The position numbers and the translations under genes are program-made. Below the pieces are notes generated by a model that ran no database searches, was not told the origin of the DNA, and saw only the letters and a program-made list of their open reading frames with translations. Positions 1 through 11,536 of a stretch of 64,000 nt of DNA are shown piece after piece. This stretch comes from Gordionus sp. m RMFG-2023 (Eukaryota > Nematomorpha > Gordioida > Chordodea > Parachordodidae), in contig NC_088775.1 in NCBI RefSeq assembly GCF_954871325.1, positions 53,235,561 through 53,299,560 on the forward strand, written 5' to 3'. Position 1 is the first letter of the stretch. Every line of letters begins with the position of its first letter.

Positions 1-836
1 TGTCTCCTACCCACCCCGGCCATGTAGACACTGATTATAGATATTACCAGATGGAATCCTTAACTACGCATATATTTAAAATTTATTGTGGTGTTTATGT
101 TTTAAGTCCATGTTACTTATTTGTAATAAATTGTCATTTCTATTGTATTCTAGGTCTTTAGGCTTTGTCTTCTGAAAATATCCAACCAAACCATTTTAAA
201 TTTCTGAACCCTTCAGATTCGAAGCTATGTTAAACTTTACATTGATAGTGAAATGTGCATATATTTATCAAGATCTTTAACTGTGGATAACTAAATTTTG
301 AAAAGTTAACATTATCCAGCAAATCACAAGTAATTATTTTTTAATAAAATCTAAATCAAAAGTGTTTAATTATTTCTAATCTATTAAATTGTTAAGATTA
401 GGTAAGTTTCAATTACATATTTATTTAAATTCTAAGTCTATATTTTTTAAAGTAATCAGATTTTATAATTTTTATACCTATTATTGACCAAGACATGTGA
501 AAAGTCTAATAATTAATTAATCGATTATTTTAAGTTAAAAATGTGAAATTGATTTATGAATATAATAATGATTATATTTATATTCTACATTTCTTTTATA
601 AATTATCTCCTTCCATATATTTAGACATGATACAAAAAATATGAATAATAAAGTTTTATTTTAAAATATATTTTCAAAAATTCTCAATTTATATGACAAA
701 AAATTAAAAAGCTACAAATATCCTATAATAAAATATAATATTTAATTATAAATAATATGACATTCAGATTCTATTTGTAATGTAAATATTAATTGTCGAA
801 CTATTACATATTGAAAAAAACTAGACAAAAATTTTA
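1..836. other. AT-rich stretch without recognisable gene
   Basis: No open frame of note, no tandem repeat and no terminal motif was recognised here. The sequence is AT-rich with short homopolymer runs. The only structured part is the far right edge, where similarity to the MULE copy that follows begins at about 820. Confidence 0.6.
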
Positions 837-2310
837 TGGATGAAAAAGATGTAATCGATTTCACCAATCTTTTCCTCACAAATAAAACAACATACATCCA
901 CAATGTAAATATCGATTCAAGTCATATAATTTTACTTTTCCCCAAAAATAATAATTTCAACCTTTATAATTTAACGTTTTTTACGATTTTTAATAAAAAT
1001 ATATGCATAACAATTGAATCTGTTGAATGTGAATATGCAAGTTAATATCTAACATACTTTATCTAAGCAAAAGTGTTCAACTCCATTTCAATGCTATAAC
1101 AACATTTCTTTCTGTGAAAACTATTATCGGAATATTATTAAATATGAAGTTTACATTGACACATATTCACAACCAGCCTGATGAATATTAAGAAGAGAAT
1201 TATATTTTAGTAACTATGAATAAACTTAAAGAACAAATTAGAGCTTACAACTATCAAAACATATAATCAAGTTATGCGTATTAGAAAAATGGATCCTCTC
1301 GTTCAACTCTATTCTAATGCTCTACCAACATTTCTATCTGTCAAAACTATTATGAATCGTGTTATTAAATCATTGAGACCACCTTTGCCTTTCATAAATT
1401 CTGATATCCGATTATAAATTAATACTTGATAATAAGACTTTTTTTAATTTGTAATGAAAATAATAAATTATTAATATTTTCTACACATGAACTACTTGAA
1501 AGTCTCTGTAATGCCGACCAAATTTTGATGGGCGGCACATTTTTTTCGTGTCCTATATTATTTAAGCAATTATACACTATTCATACAATAATTCTTTGCG
1601 CGTATATATTATTGCCAAATAAAAATAAAGAATTCTAAAAATAACCATTGTCGATCTATAGGTATTTTCTTTTCTCCAAGCCATTATAGATTTTTAAATG
1701 AGAGTACTTACAAACTCGAATAAATATTTCCAACCTGCTATTTTCATTATGGTCAATGTATTTTAAAACGAATACAGGGTAATAGGTTGACAGCTTATAG
1801 AATTCTTAATCCTGATTTTAAGAGATTTTATCGCAGACTAATGGCGATACCTTTCTTAACCGAAATCGACATACCATTGGTATTGTCAGAATTAAATAAT
1901 GAAGTAGAGGCCTTTAATTTAGATCCCATAAGAGATCTCTTTACATACTTTAAAAGTACTTGGATTAACCCAAACGCTAAATTTAAATATAAGATGTGGA
2001 ACATGTATGATGTTCAAGGTGTAAGAACAAATAACCATGTTGAAGGATTTCATCGTTCTATAAGTGTATATTACTTATTGTTACTTATCCTAATTTATAT
2101 ATTTTTATTGATATGTTAAAACAAATAAATGGGAAAAAAGTTACCGAGAGAAAAAAAAATACTGCAAAATAGACAAGAAATATTTTTATATTACACTACC
2201 TATACACCTTAGTAGTATTTAGAAAGTCAAAAAATCAAATATTCTACGAAGATATTTCTGTGAATTAAAATCTTTATTTTCGCATATCTTGGATAAGATA
2301 TTTAATATCG
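837..2310 (+). pseudogene. FLYWCH-MULE transposase remnant, copy 1 (plus strand)
   Basis: This is a decayed second copy of the MULE transposase that is better preserved on the minus strand at 2459-3942. The match starts at about 837 (MDEKDVIDF corresponds to FIDEEVVIDI in the other copy) and runs through the FLYWCH tail (1150-1180), the linker, the segment starting LLIFSTHELLESLCNADQI (about 1457-1525), the first catalytic region (GGTFF, where the other copy has DGTFF) and the C-terminal half (1790-2070). The catalytic glutamate region TNNHVEGFHRS is still legible near 2030. Internal deletions and frame changes split it into at least four frames, so it cannot make a transposase. It lies tail-to-tail with copy 2, the ends meeting near 2310-2375. 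Confidence 0.85.
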
Positions 2311-3625
2311 AAAAAAAAAATTAAATGAAAAATAATCTAGTCAGCAGGTATATCATTATTTTTTTTCGATATTAAATATCTTGATATTTTATCTAAATTC
2401 TGCATTGGTGTATAAGTAGTGTAATATAAAAATGTTTCTTGTCTGATTTTCTCGTCTATTATACAGTATTTTTTTTTCTTTCGGTAACTTTTTTCCCATT
2501 ACGCAATTGGATAAATTTTATATCCATATCTTGTTGTATTTGTTTTAATATATCAATAAAAAGATATAAATTAGGATGAGAATATGTTATATACTCTTTT
2601 AAAGAACGATGAAATCCCTCAACATGGTTATTTGTTCTAACACCTTGAACATCATACATGTTCCACATCTTATATTTAAATTTAGCGTTTGGGTTAATCC
2701 AAGTACTTTTAAAGTATGTAAAGAGATCTCTTATTGGATCTAAATTAAAGGCCTCTACTTCATTATTTAATTCTGACAGTACCAATGGTATGTCGATTTC
2801 GGTTAAGAAAGGTATCGCCATTAGTCTGCGATAAAATCTCTTAAAATCAGGATTAAGACGACTATATGCTGTCAACCTATTACCCTGTATTCGTCTTAAA
2901 ATACATTGACAATAATGAAAGTAGCATCCCTTGACAGAAATGGTTGGAAAAATTTCTTCGAGTGCTGTAAGTGCTCCCATTTCGAAATCTATAAGTGCTT
3001 TAGAAGGAGAAAAGGAAAAACCTATAGATCGGCAATAGTTTTTTAAAAGATTCAACATTTTTAGATACGTTTCTTTATTTTTATTTGGCAATAATATATA
3101 TGCGCAAGGAATTATTGTATGATTAATCATTATATGAATAGTGTATAATTGCTTAAATAATATAGGACACGAAAAAAATGTGCCGTCCATCTAAATTTGG
3201 TCGGCATTACAGAGACTTTCAAGTAGTTCATGTGTAGAAAATATTAATAATTCATTATTTTCATTACAAATTAAAATAGTCTTATTATCAAGTGTTAATT
3301 TATAATCCCCGTATAATCGGATATCAGAATTTATAAGAGGCAAAGGTGGTCTCAATGATTTAATAACACGATTCATAATAGTTTTGACAGATAGAAATGT
3401 TGGTAGAGCATTAGAATAGAGTTGAACGAGAGGATCCATTTTTCTAATACGCATAACTTGATTATATGTTTTACGTTTGCTTTGATAGGGGTACGCTCGA
3501 ATTTGTTCTTTAAGTTTATTCATAGTTACTAAAATTGCATAATGCTCTTCCTCAGATTCAGAAGGATGGTTGTGAATATGTGTCAATGTAAACTGCATAT
3601 TTAATAATGTACCTCTTGCCGTACA
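1150..3625. repeat. Inverted repeat formed by two tail-to-tail MULE copies
   Basis: The plus-strand copy (837-2310) and the minus-strand copy (2340-3942) form long imperfect inverted arms. The turning point lies near 2310-2375, where AAATATCTTGAT and its complement face each other around a short spacer. The left arm has lost several blocks, so the palindrome is interrupted. It most likely arose by inverted insertion or foldback duplication of the same family. Confidence 0.8.
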
Positions 3626-3942
3626 ATGACTTAGTCTACATTTAAATAAAATTCCAAACTTATGATGAACATATAGAAATTTATTTGAATATAACAAATT
3701 ACGTTTTTTTTGGGAAAGAATAAAATTATATGGCTGTTCTACATTTAAATATGAGAATTGAATGTTATTAACTGATATTGGTAAAGTTACAGAGCTATCA
3801 GCTGAAATGGAGATATCGATTACAACTTCTTCATCTATAAAACTTTCGTCCAAAAATGGTAAAACATGGAGATCATCCTCTCCATCATCTTGTTCATGAT
3901 TAATCACAGAAGTCACAATCTCTTCATTTCTACCCATCGATT
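2459..3942 (-). pseudogene. FLYWCH zinc finger + MULE transposase, copy 2
   Basis: DNA transposase of the Mutator-like (MULE) superfamily, which binds element ends and cuts and pastes them in the nucleus. Reading from 3942 leftward: an acidic N-terminal linker (INHEQDDGEDDLHVLPFLDE), a FLYWCH zinc finger (FKCRLSHCTARG followed by THIHNH), a helical linker, then the MULE catalytic core. Catalytic and structural motifs seen are DGTFF (first Asp), IDFEMG (second Asp), the GCYFHYCQ C-H motif and NNHVEGFH (Glu). Two frames (3191-3937 and 2459-3190) are separated only by an in-frame TAG where copy 1 has TTG and a related element at 12.7-14.1 kb has a Leu, so a single nonsense change interrupts an otherwise open reading frame. 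The 5' edge at 3942 is a splice acceptor (CTTAAG) shared with two upstream duplicated exons; the Met at 3937 may therefore not be the real start. Confidence 0.88.
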
Positions 3943-4061
3943 CTTAAGGAAAAATATATTTTTGATTAATTATGATAAAATTAAAAAGAAAATATACTAA
4001 CAAAATTTTGATTAACTATGATAAAATTAAAAAGAAAATATATTAAAAAATTTTGATTAAC

Positions 4062-4211
4062 CAAAATCAGCATCTTCTCGAATAGGATTGATCATCGAGG
4101 ATATCGACTCCGGACCTTCTTCAAGGATCCCAGAAATCCCCACAGCACCTCCATCTTCTTGTTCATGATTAATCACAGAAGTCACAATCTCTTCATTTCT
4201 ACTTATCGATT
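4062..4211 (-). other. Duplicated 150-nt linker exon (copy B) of the FLYWCH-MULE
   Basis: On the minus strand this block begins after a CTTAAG acceptor and ends before GTTAATC. It is 150 nt long and open in the phase used by the main exon (two bases, 49 codons, one base). Its first codons parallel the start of the main exon (SRNEEIVTSVINHEQ against GRNEEIVTSVINHEQ). It then adds about 30 residues rich in Gly, Ser, Glu and Asp. Phase 1 at both ends means inclusion or skipping leaves the frame unchanged. The intron to the main exon is about 120 nt. Splicing is inferred, not shown. Confidence 0.65.
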
Positions 4212-4321
4212 CTTAAGGAAAAATATATTTTTGATTAATTATGATAAAATAATATACTAACAAAATTTTGATTAACTATGATAAAATTAAAAAGAAAATA
4301 TATTAAAAAATTTTGATTAAC

Positions 4322-4471
4322 CAAAATCAGCATCTTCTCGAATAGGATTGATCATCAAGGATATCGACTCCGGACCTTCTTCAAGGATCCCAGAAATCCC
4401 CACAGCACTTCCATCTTCTTGTTCATGAATATTCACAGAAGTCACATTATCTTCATTTCTTCCCAATGATA
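4322..4471 (-). other. Duplicated 150-nt linker exon (copy C) of the FLYWCH-MULE
   Basis: Second tandem copy of the block at 4062-4211, again exactly 150 nt with CTTAAG before it and GTTAATC after it on the minus strand, and again open in phase 1-1. It differs by a few substitutions near its start (GRNEDNVTSVNIHEQ) and is nearly identical in its second half. The intervening intron is also a near copy. It joins directly upstream to a FLYWCH fragment. Confidence 0.65.
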
Positions 4472-4589
4472 CTTAAGGAAAAATATACTAATTTGATTTT
4501 CATATTATATTGTAAAATACTTCCTCTTCTTGCAGTCAAGTACTTGCAAATATCTAGAAAATAATAAATTACATCTTGTATATTAAAAT

Positions 4590-4740
4590 CTTGCAGATTA
4601 AATAATTTACCATTGCATTCTGCTGTCAGAGTAAATACATTATTTAATGTAAATCCTCTACCATGGCAGGTTGGAGAAGTACAAATATAATAAATTTTAC
4701 ATTTATAATATTTGGACTTTCGGTATGAAGTTGGTATCAT
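4590..4740 (-). pseudogene. Extra FLYWCH zinc-finger fragment upstream of the MULE
   Basis: The minus-strand translation here contains YYKCKIYYICTSPTCHGRG followed by FTLNNVFTLT. It aligns with the FLYWCH fingers of the two MULEs in this window (FKCRLSHCTARG and YYKCHTKHCKGRG). The first Cys pair is present, but the expected His pair after the TLT strand is not obvious (TAECNG instead). It lies 5' of the duplicated linker exons, giving the order FLYWCH, linker copies, FLYWCH, catalytic core. It may be a leftover of a duplicated N-terminus or a genuine second finger. Confidence 0.6.
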
Positions 4741-4748
4741 TATTTAAG

Positions 4749-6410
4749 ATTGCCACAATAACAGTATTGAAGTAAATACTTTAAAATATTAATATGTAAA
4801 AATTTTAATTAAAACAATTACCTTTTCCTTTAAGGAGATAAACAGATATACAATATTGATGTAAATGAGATTGCTACAATAACAGTATTGAAGTAAATAC
4901 TTTAAAATATTAATATGTAAAAATTTTAATTAAAACAATTACCTTTTCCTTTAAGGGGATAAACAGATATACAATATTGATGTAAATGAGATTGCCACAA
5001 TAACAGTATTGAAGTAAATACTTTAAAATATTAATATGTAAAAATTTTAATTAAAACAATTACCTTTTCCTTTAAGGAGATAAACAGATATACAATATTG
5101 ATGTAAATGAGATTGCCACAATAACAGTATTGAAGTAAATACTTTAAAATATTAATATGTAAAAATTTTAATTAAAACAATTACCTTTTAAGGAGATAAA
5201 CAGATATACAATATTGATGTAAATGAGATTGCCAAAATAACAGTATTGAAGTAAATACTTTAAAATATTAATATGTAAAAATTTTAATTAAAACAATTAC
5301 CTTTTCCTTTAAGGAGATAAACAGATATACAATATTGATGTAAATGAGATTGCCACAATAACAGTATTGAAGTAAATACTTTAAAATATTAATATGTAAA
5401 AATTTTAATTAAAACAATTACCTTCTTTAAGGAGATAAACAGATATACAATATTGATGTAAATGAGATTGCCAAAATAACAGTATTGAAGTAAATACTTT
5501 AAAATATTAATATGTAAAAATTTTAATTAAAACAATTACCTTTTCCTTTAAGGAGATAAACAGATATACAATATTGATGTAAATGAGATTGTCACAATAA
5601 CAGTATTGAAGTAAATACTTTAAAATATTAATATGTAAAAATTTTAATTAAAACAATTACCTTTTCCTTTAAGGAGATAAACAGATATACAATATTGATG
5701 TAAATGAGATTGCCAAAATAACAGTATTGAAGTAAATACTTTAAAATATTAATATGTAAAAATTTTAATTAAAACAATTACCTTTTCCTTTAAGGAGATA
5801 AACAGATATACAATATTGATGTAAATGAGATTGCCACAATAACAGTATTGAAGTAAATACTTTAAAATATTAATATGTAAAAATTTTAATTAAAACAATT
5901 ACCTTCTTTAAGGAGATAAACAGATATACAATATTGATGTAAATGAGATTGCCAAAATAACAGTATTGAAGTAAATACTTTAAAATATTAATATGTAAAA
6001 ATTTTAATTAAAACAATTACCTTTTCCTTTAAGGAGATAAACAGATATACAATATTGATGTAAATGAGATTGTCACAATAACAGTATTGAAGTAAATACT
6101 TTAAAATATTAATATGTAAAAATTTTAATTAAAACAATTACCTTTTCCTTTAAGGAGATAAACAGATATACAATATTGATGTAAATGAGATTGCCAAAAT
6201 AACAGTATTGAAGTAAATACTTTAAAATATTAATATGTAAAAATTTTAATTAAAACAATTACCTTTTCCTTTAAGGAGATAAACAGATATACAATATTGA
6301 TGTAAATGAGATTGCCACAATAACAGTATTGAAGTAAATACTTTAAAATATTAATATGTAAAAATTTTAATTAAAACAATTACCTTTTCCTTTAAGGAGA
6401 TAAACACAAA
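4749..6410. repeat. 121-bp tandem array, about 14 units, with higher-order repeat
   Basis: About 14 nearly identical units of 121 bp, recognisable by ATAACAGTATTGAAGTAAAT and ACAGATATACAATATTGATG. Small variants mark the units (TTGCCACA, TTGCCAAAA, TTGTCACA; a shorter ACCTTCTTTAAGG form and one ACCTTTTAAGG form). The variants recur in the same order over two successive four-unit blocks (about 5347-5827 and 5828-6306), so the array grew partly by duplicating a block of about 480 bp. On the minus strand each unit also holds a 78-nt stretch between TTTTAAAG and GTAATT that is open in two phases. That could be an exon copy of the adjoining MULE, but the evidence is weak and one unit carries a 5-nt deletion. 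Confidence 0.9.
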
Positions 6411-6493
6411 TTCAATATTGAAGTAAAGACTTTTTCTAGGAAATATTTCGAAATTTTGAAGCGAAATGGTATAATGACAAAAGACAGACAAAC

Positions 6494-6590
6494 GGATCGG
6501 ACCAATGACATATAATAATACCTAGACTGACGATTCATTCATTAAAAGTGTACATCAATACAAATCAGCTGGGGACGCCATTTTGGTAAC
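6494..6590 (+). repeat. Terminal-repeat-like sequence, inverted match to 20809-20915
   Basis: About 100 bp running from GGATCGGACCAATGACATAT through CTAGACTGACGATTCATTCA to GCCATTTTGGTAAC. It recurs in inverted orientation at 20809-20915 with about 85-90 percent identity by eye. It sits at the outer edge of the 121-bp array of the first MULE, and its partner sits at the outer edge of the third MULE, so it is probably part of a MULE-type terminal inverted repeat or a related MITE. Confidence 0.55.
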
Positions 6591-6827
6591 CTATAAGTAA
6601 TTATTCTCATGTAAAAAGCTGCTATATATTTTCTAATTTTTTGGAATTAAAAAAACAAATATATATTATCCTAATTTTATGATTAAGATTGATGTTATTT
6701 GTAAATATGTTATTTTAAAAAGATTTTTCAATATTTGAAGATATTTGCCACTCATATTTTCCAAGTATATTAATAATTTATGATTGATATTTGTTAATGG
6801 TTTGTTTTTCATTTATGTAAGAATTAG

Positions 6828-7146
6828 ATGAGTTTTTGTTGTGCAATATCTTGCAATTCAAAATCTAGTAATGATAGAAAATCTTTTCATAGGTAGATTT
6901 ATTATTTATATGTATAAAGAATATTTGAATATTAAATTTATCTCCAGATTCCCTCTAAAGAATCATATCTTATTATCAAAATGGTTAAAGGCAATCAATA
7001 GAAAAAACTTCAACCCCACTAAATATTCCAAAATATGTGGTGATCATTTCACCATTGATAGTTTTATTCCATCTGTTACAGGGCTACGAAGTTTAAAGGA
7101 AGGATCTATACCTACCATTTTCAAAATACCCATTCCTCTTCAGGAT
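6828..7146 (+). CDS. THAP DNA-binding domain, two exons (6828-6892, 6948-7146)
   Basis: The ATG at 6828 opens MSFCCAISCNSKSSND, carrying the first C-x4-C pair of the C2CH THAP finger. The frame then crosses a 55-bp intron with GTAGAT and CTCCAG borders and continues as RFPLKNHILLSKWLKAINRK with the invariant Trp. CGDHF supplies the last Cys and His, and a Pro-containing AVPT-like end follows (GSIPTIF). The second exon ends in phase 0 at 7146 before GTATGA, which matches the phase-0 start of the linker exon at 7564. An ATG at 6841 inside the first exon is out of frame and is an artefact. Confidence 0.85.
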
Positions 7147-7563
7147 GTATGATTATAATATAAATATTTTATTTTCCTAACCCATGAGACATAGTCATTA
7201 GGAGGTAAAACATATAGGATTAAGTACTCAAAAACTTTGATCTCCTTATAAGAGTGTTTTAAGTTTTAAATAAAAAATATCACTTTTTACACTAATGTTA
7301 ATATTTTTTTAAATGAGTTCCCTTTATGTCGAAAAACATAATATCTTATTTCCAAAGATGATAAAATATTCATATATATATTTATTATGAAATATTCTTC
7401 AAAGATAACAAATAATCTGAATAATACTATTACAATATCAAACTCTATAAAAAAAATTGATCATAACTATGCTGCTAATAACTATACCTTTACCAGAAAG
7501 GTTAAATAATATTACTTCAAAAAATAATAATAACCTTTTTATTTAAAAAAAATATTTTTTTAG

Positions 7564-8131
7564 AGAAAATATTTTCCAAAAACAAGTGACACTTTAAATA
7601 TTCTTGAAGATGTAGATTTGGAGAAACCTGCTAGTCATGTAAGCCCTATTTATTAAAATTCTTGTGAGATTTATTATTTGTCTATATTTTAATTTATTAC
7701 AATATTTATATTATAAAACATATTTTTATAAGAATGTTTCAAAAACAATTGACACTATTAATATTCTTGAAGATGTAGATTTGGAGAAACCTGCTAGTCA
7801 TGTAAGCCCTATTTATTAAAATTCTTGTGAGATTTATTATTTGTCTATATTTTAATATTTATTACAATATTTATATTATAAAACATATTTTTATAAGAAT
7901 GTTTCAAAAACAATTGACACTATTAATATTCTTGAAGATGTAGATTTGGAGAAACCTGCTAGTCATGTAAGCCCTATTTATTAAAATTCTTGTGAGATTT
8001 ATTATTTGTCTATATTTTAATATTTATTACAATATTTATATTATAAAACATATTTTTATAAGAATGTTTCAAAAACAATTGACACTATTAATATTCTTGA
8101 AAATGTAGATTTGGAGAAACCTGCTAGTCAT
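7564..8131 (+). repeat. Tandem array of a 69/75-nt linker exon in the P-like gene
   Basis: Four exon-like copies lie at 7564-7638 (75 nt), 7733-7801, 7898-7966 and 8063-8131 (69 nt each). The period is exactly 165 bp for the last three. Each is preceded by AG and followed by GTAAGC. Each is open in phase 0 and shares the ending NILEDVDLEKPASH, except that the last copy has an Asn in place of Asp. The flanking exons at 6948-7146 and from 8191 also use phase 0 here, so any number of copies can be included in frame. The next exon at 8191 starts with the same RKY as the first copy, so it may itself derive from the unit. The array lies in the linker between the THAP finger and the coiled coil. Confidence 0.85.
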
Positions 8132-10676
8132 GTAAGCCCTATTTATTAAAATTCTTGTGAGATTTTTTATTTGTCTATATTTTAATTAAGAGAAAATATG
8201 CTTCACAAACAATAGCCAATGATCATATATATACAGCCAATTTATCATTCTTATCAAGAAAGATCAAATATCAAGATAAATATATTTTAAAATTAAGAAA
8301 AAAAATGAGTGCCTCTTATAAGAGGGAAACTATAAGAAATAAGAAGATTATCGATTTAAAATCAATTATTAAACAATTGAAGAATAAAAATTTAATATGT
8401 GGTGAAGGGGAGGATCAATTGGAAAAAATTTTACAGGCATCCCTTTAGCTTTTATCAAAACCCAATTACACAGTGGAGGCATAAAAAATCCACGGAGATT
8501 AAAATTTTCACAAGAAATGAAACAGTTTGCCTCCACTGTTCATTTTTATTCTCCAAAAGCATATAAATACTTAAGGGATCAATTTTGCCTACCATCAGAA
8601 TCTACATTGAGAACCTGGAGCCAACAAATTAAAATAAGGCCAGGTTTATATTTTATAAATTAAAATATTAATAATTTGATTTTAGGTTTTCTCGATGCTT
8701 CTTTTGATAGAATTAAAAGATTTCAATCTGATTCGAAAGTAAAATTATTCACCACATTAAGCCTTGATGAAATGTCCATTCGTCATATTGTACAATGGGA
8801 CAAAAAGGAGTACCATGGATATGTTGATTGGCAATGAAATCAAACCATCTGATTCTCTTCCTAAAGCCAAACAGGCTCTTTTTCTTATGGCAACATGTCT
8901 TAATGGTACATGGAAAATTCCCATAGGATACTTCTTAGTATCAAATACTACTGGAGATTTGCTTGCTAATATAGTCACTAATGCTCTTCATTTATTACAT
9001 GATACAGGCACTTCCTGTAAAGTTATAGTATGTGATGGTTTGGCGGCTAATATAAAAATGTACCAACTACTTGGTGCATCTATAGATCCTGATCTATGTA
9101 TACCCTATTTTACTCACCCATTAAATTTTGATGAAAAAGTCTACATTATGTTGGACGTATGCCACATGATTAAGTTGTTGAGAAATCTTCTCGGTGATAA
9201 AAAAATTTTAATTTATAATAATGGATCAGTAATTAAATTACTATAAAAATATATATTTTTATAAATTAATAGATAATAAATTGGAAATATATAGCTAATC
9301 TTCACAATTTACAAGATAAAGAAGGACTTCGTGCTGCTAATAAAATTAATAAATCTCATATTGACTATCACAAACAAAAAATGAAAGTACAATTAAAAAT
9401 ACTACAATACTTATATTTTTTTTAAAGGTTAAACTTGCTGTACAAGTTTTTAGTAGCTCAGTGGCAAAAGGTATTCTTTTGGCACAAGAGCTAAAGATTG
9501 ATGGGTTTGAAAATTGTGAGAGCACAGTTGACTTTATTAAAATGATTGATCAGTATTAAAATATATTTTAAATAATATTTTTATAGAATGTTTGACTTTT
9601 TAAATACACGGAACATAGTTGCTAAAGGGTTTAAAAAACCACTAACTACAAATTCACTTTCTTATTATGAAAATTTTTTTGAGATGTGGATTACAACTTT
9701 AAAATCCTTAAAGTTTGAAAGTGGAAAATACGTTTATAGATCAAAAAAAAAGTCTGCATTATAGGCTTAATCTTGTCAATGAAAAGCATTTTGGGAATTG
9801 GGAGGGAATTATTATTAGGACCTAACCCCAAACTCAAGTATTTTATTTAGCATTATATATATTTTGTATATTTATTGCTTTTCATATTTTAGATATCTTT
9901 TAACCTACAAAACATCTCAAGATCATCTAGAGCTCCTCTTTAGCTGTTTACGAAGCAGAAGAGGTTTTAATAATAACCCTTCTGCCTATCAATTACGATC
10001 AGCTATAAGAGGCGTTATGATAGCAAAGTTGGGAGCCTTATGCACAGGTAATTGTATTCCACTTGATAATACAAATCTTTTTTGTGGAGATTATCAAGAT
10101 AATGATAATGATGATGACAATATACAAGCTATAGATTTTTCTTTTATAGATGTTCCAGGTATCCAAAAATTATCGCCATTCGTTGATAACATCGCAACTT
10201 ATATATCAGAATATATAACACGTAAACTTATATCCGAAAATAAGGTAAAGTGTTATATATGTATTTCTGCAATGATTGTTAAAAATTGTAAAGATCAAGA
10301 GAGCTATAATTTAATTAAAATTAAAAACAATCAGGGATTAATAATTCCTTCCAGAGATGTATCTAGATTATGCCAATATGCTGAAAGTGGTTTCCGTACA
10401 TTTGAACATAATAATCAAATTAATAGGCCTTGTATATTTAAACGAATAGTATCTTTTGTGATTTCAAAAGTGATAGAAATAAATATTTTTGATAATCTGG
10501 TTGATCACATGCTAGATCAAGAAGAAACATCTAGCCATTATCAAAAATTAATTAGATTAATAGTTGAACGTTACATAAACATAAGATTTTATCATTTTGC
10601 AGATAAACAAAATAAAAATGAAAATACCAACATTCGTCAGAAGCTGACCAAAACCATTCTATTTAAAGGACAATAA

Positions 10677-11330
10677 ATATATCTATATAATCTTTTTTAA
10701 TTTAAATGATATTAGATATATATTGTAACTATATATATTTAAATATAAATAATATCTATAAATCCTTTTTGTAATTCATGAATATTATTTCTATTTATTA
10801 ATTTATAATAAACAATTATTGATTTTCATCATAAGATTAATAATCTCATAATATTAAGTTATGAAATTCTTCAAAAAATAAATAGGTAAGATTAAGCTAA
10901 ATTTATCTGAAGTCTTAGAAATGTTTTAATTTAAAAAATAATTTTTTATTTGCAATACATAATTTATCCTAATCTATTAAATCAATATGATCCAATTAGC
11001 ACAACTGATTAAAATATTAAATTCATATTGTATTTCTTTAATAATATAACATATTTTTTATAATATATATATTATTGAGAATCTGAAGATTAAACATTAA
11101 CTTTATATTTAAAAAAAAAGAAATACCTCTATTTTTAAGATTCAGGATCACAACTTTAAAATTGAGAGAACTTTACATTTATTATTTAAGAAAAATATTG
11201 GAGAGGATGCCATTCTGGATTTCTAAGTTATATATTACTTTTTTATTAATATCATAATGTAAATTTTTAGCTAGAATTCTTTAAAAATTAACTTATGTTT
11301 AGATGTTTAAGCCAAACAATATGAATATTT
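10677..11330. other. AT-rich spacer
   Basis: Downstream of the P-like gene. No open frame, tandem repeat or terminal motif was recognised. It probably includes the 3' untranslated part and end of the P-like element, whose terminal repeat I could not identify. Confidence 0.5.
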
Positions 11331-11536
11331 GATTTGGGCCCGCTGTCACGAATATTAAAAAATATCAAAAAGACAAATAAGCTAAAATGGCGACCAATAT
11401 GGCCCCTAAAGGTTGAAGCGAGAGATTTTAAAGATTTGGGCCCGCTGTCTCGAATATTAAAAAGTATCAAAAAGACAAATAAGCTAAAATGGCGACCAAT
11501 ATGGCCCCTAAAGGTTGAAGCGAGAGATTTTAAAAT
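11331..11536 (+). repeat. Two-copy 102-bp tandem duplication
   Basis: Two near-identical copies starting GATTTGGGCCCGCTGTC at 11331 and 11433, each containing AAGCTAAAATGGCGACCAAT and ending GAAGCGAGAGATTTTAAA. The open frames across it on both strands result from the duplication and resemble no known protein. It is GC-richer than its surroundings and may be the end of a small element. Confidence 0.85.

Larger units (their letters stand above)
6828..10676 (+). pseudogene. P-element-like transposase (THAP domain, THAP9 type)
   Basis: Cut-and-paste transposase of the P superfamily, GTP-dependent in characterised members. Exons inferred from open frame and GT..AG: 6828-6892 and 6948-7146 (THAP zinc finger), a linker array 7564-8131, 8191 onward (basic, Lys/Leu-rich, coiled-coil-like), about 8450-8643 (contains HFYSPKAYKYLRDQF), 8696 onward (catalytic: SLDEMSIR, then VCDGLAAN, then DVCHMIKLLRNLLG), about 9280-9390, 9429-9556, 9587 onward and 9892-10676 (contains KTSQDHLELLFSCLRSRRGF, a very conserved THAP9 block). 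The frame changes near 8430-8450, where a short intron is possible, and near 8835, where a one-base change shifts VDWQ out of the following NEIKPSD frame; another stop lies near 9763. The gene is therefore probably inactive but recently lost. Introns at 6893-6947 (55 bp) and 8644-8695 (52 bp) are very short. Confidence 0.9.

Noticed and set aside
4749-6410. CRISPR-like array
   Set aside because: Units are nearly identical over their full 121 bp with no variable spacers, and the context is eukaryotic.
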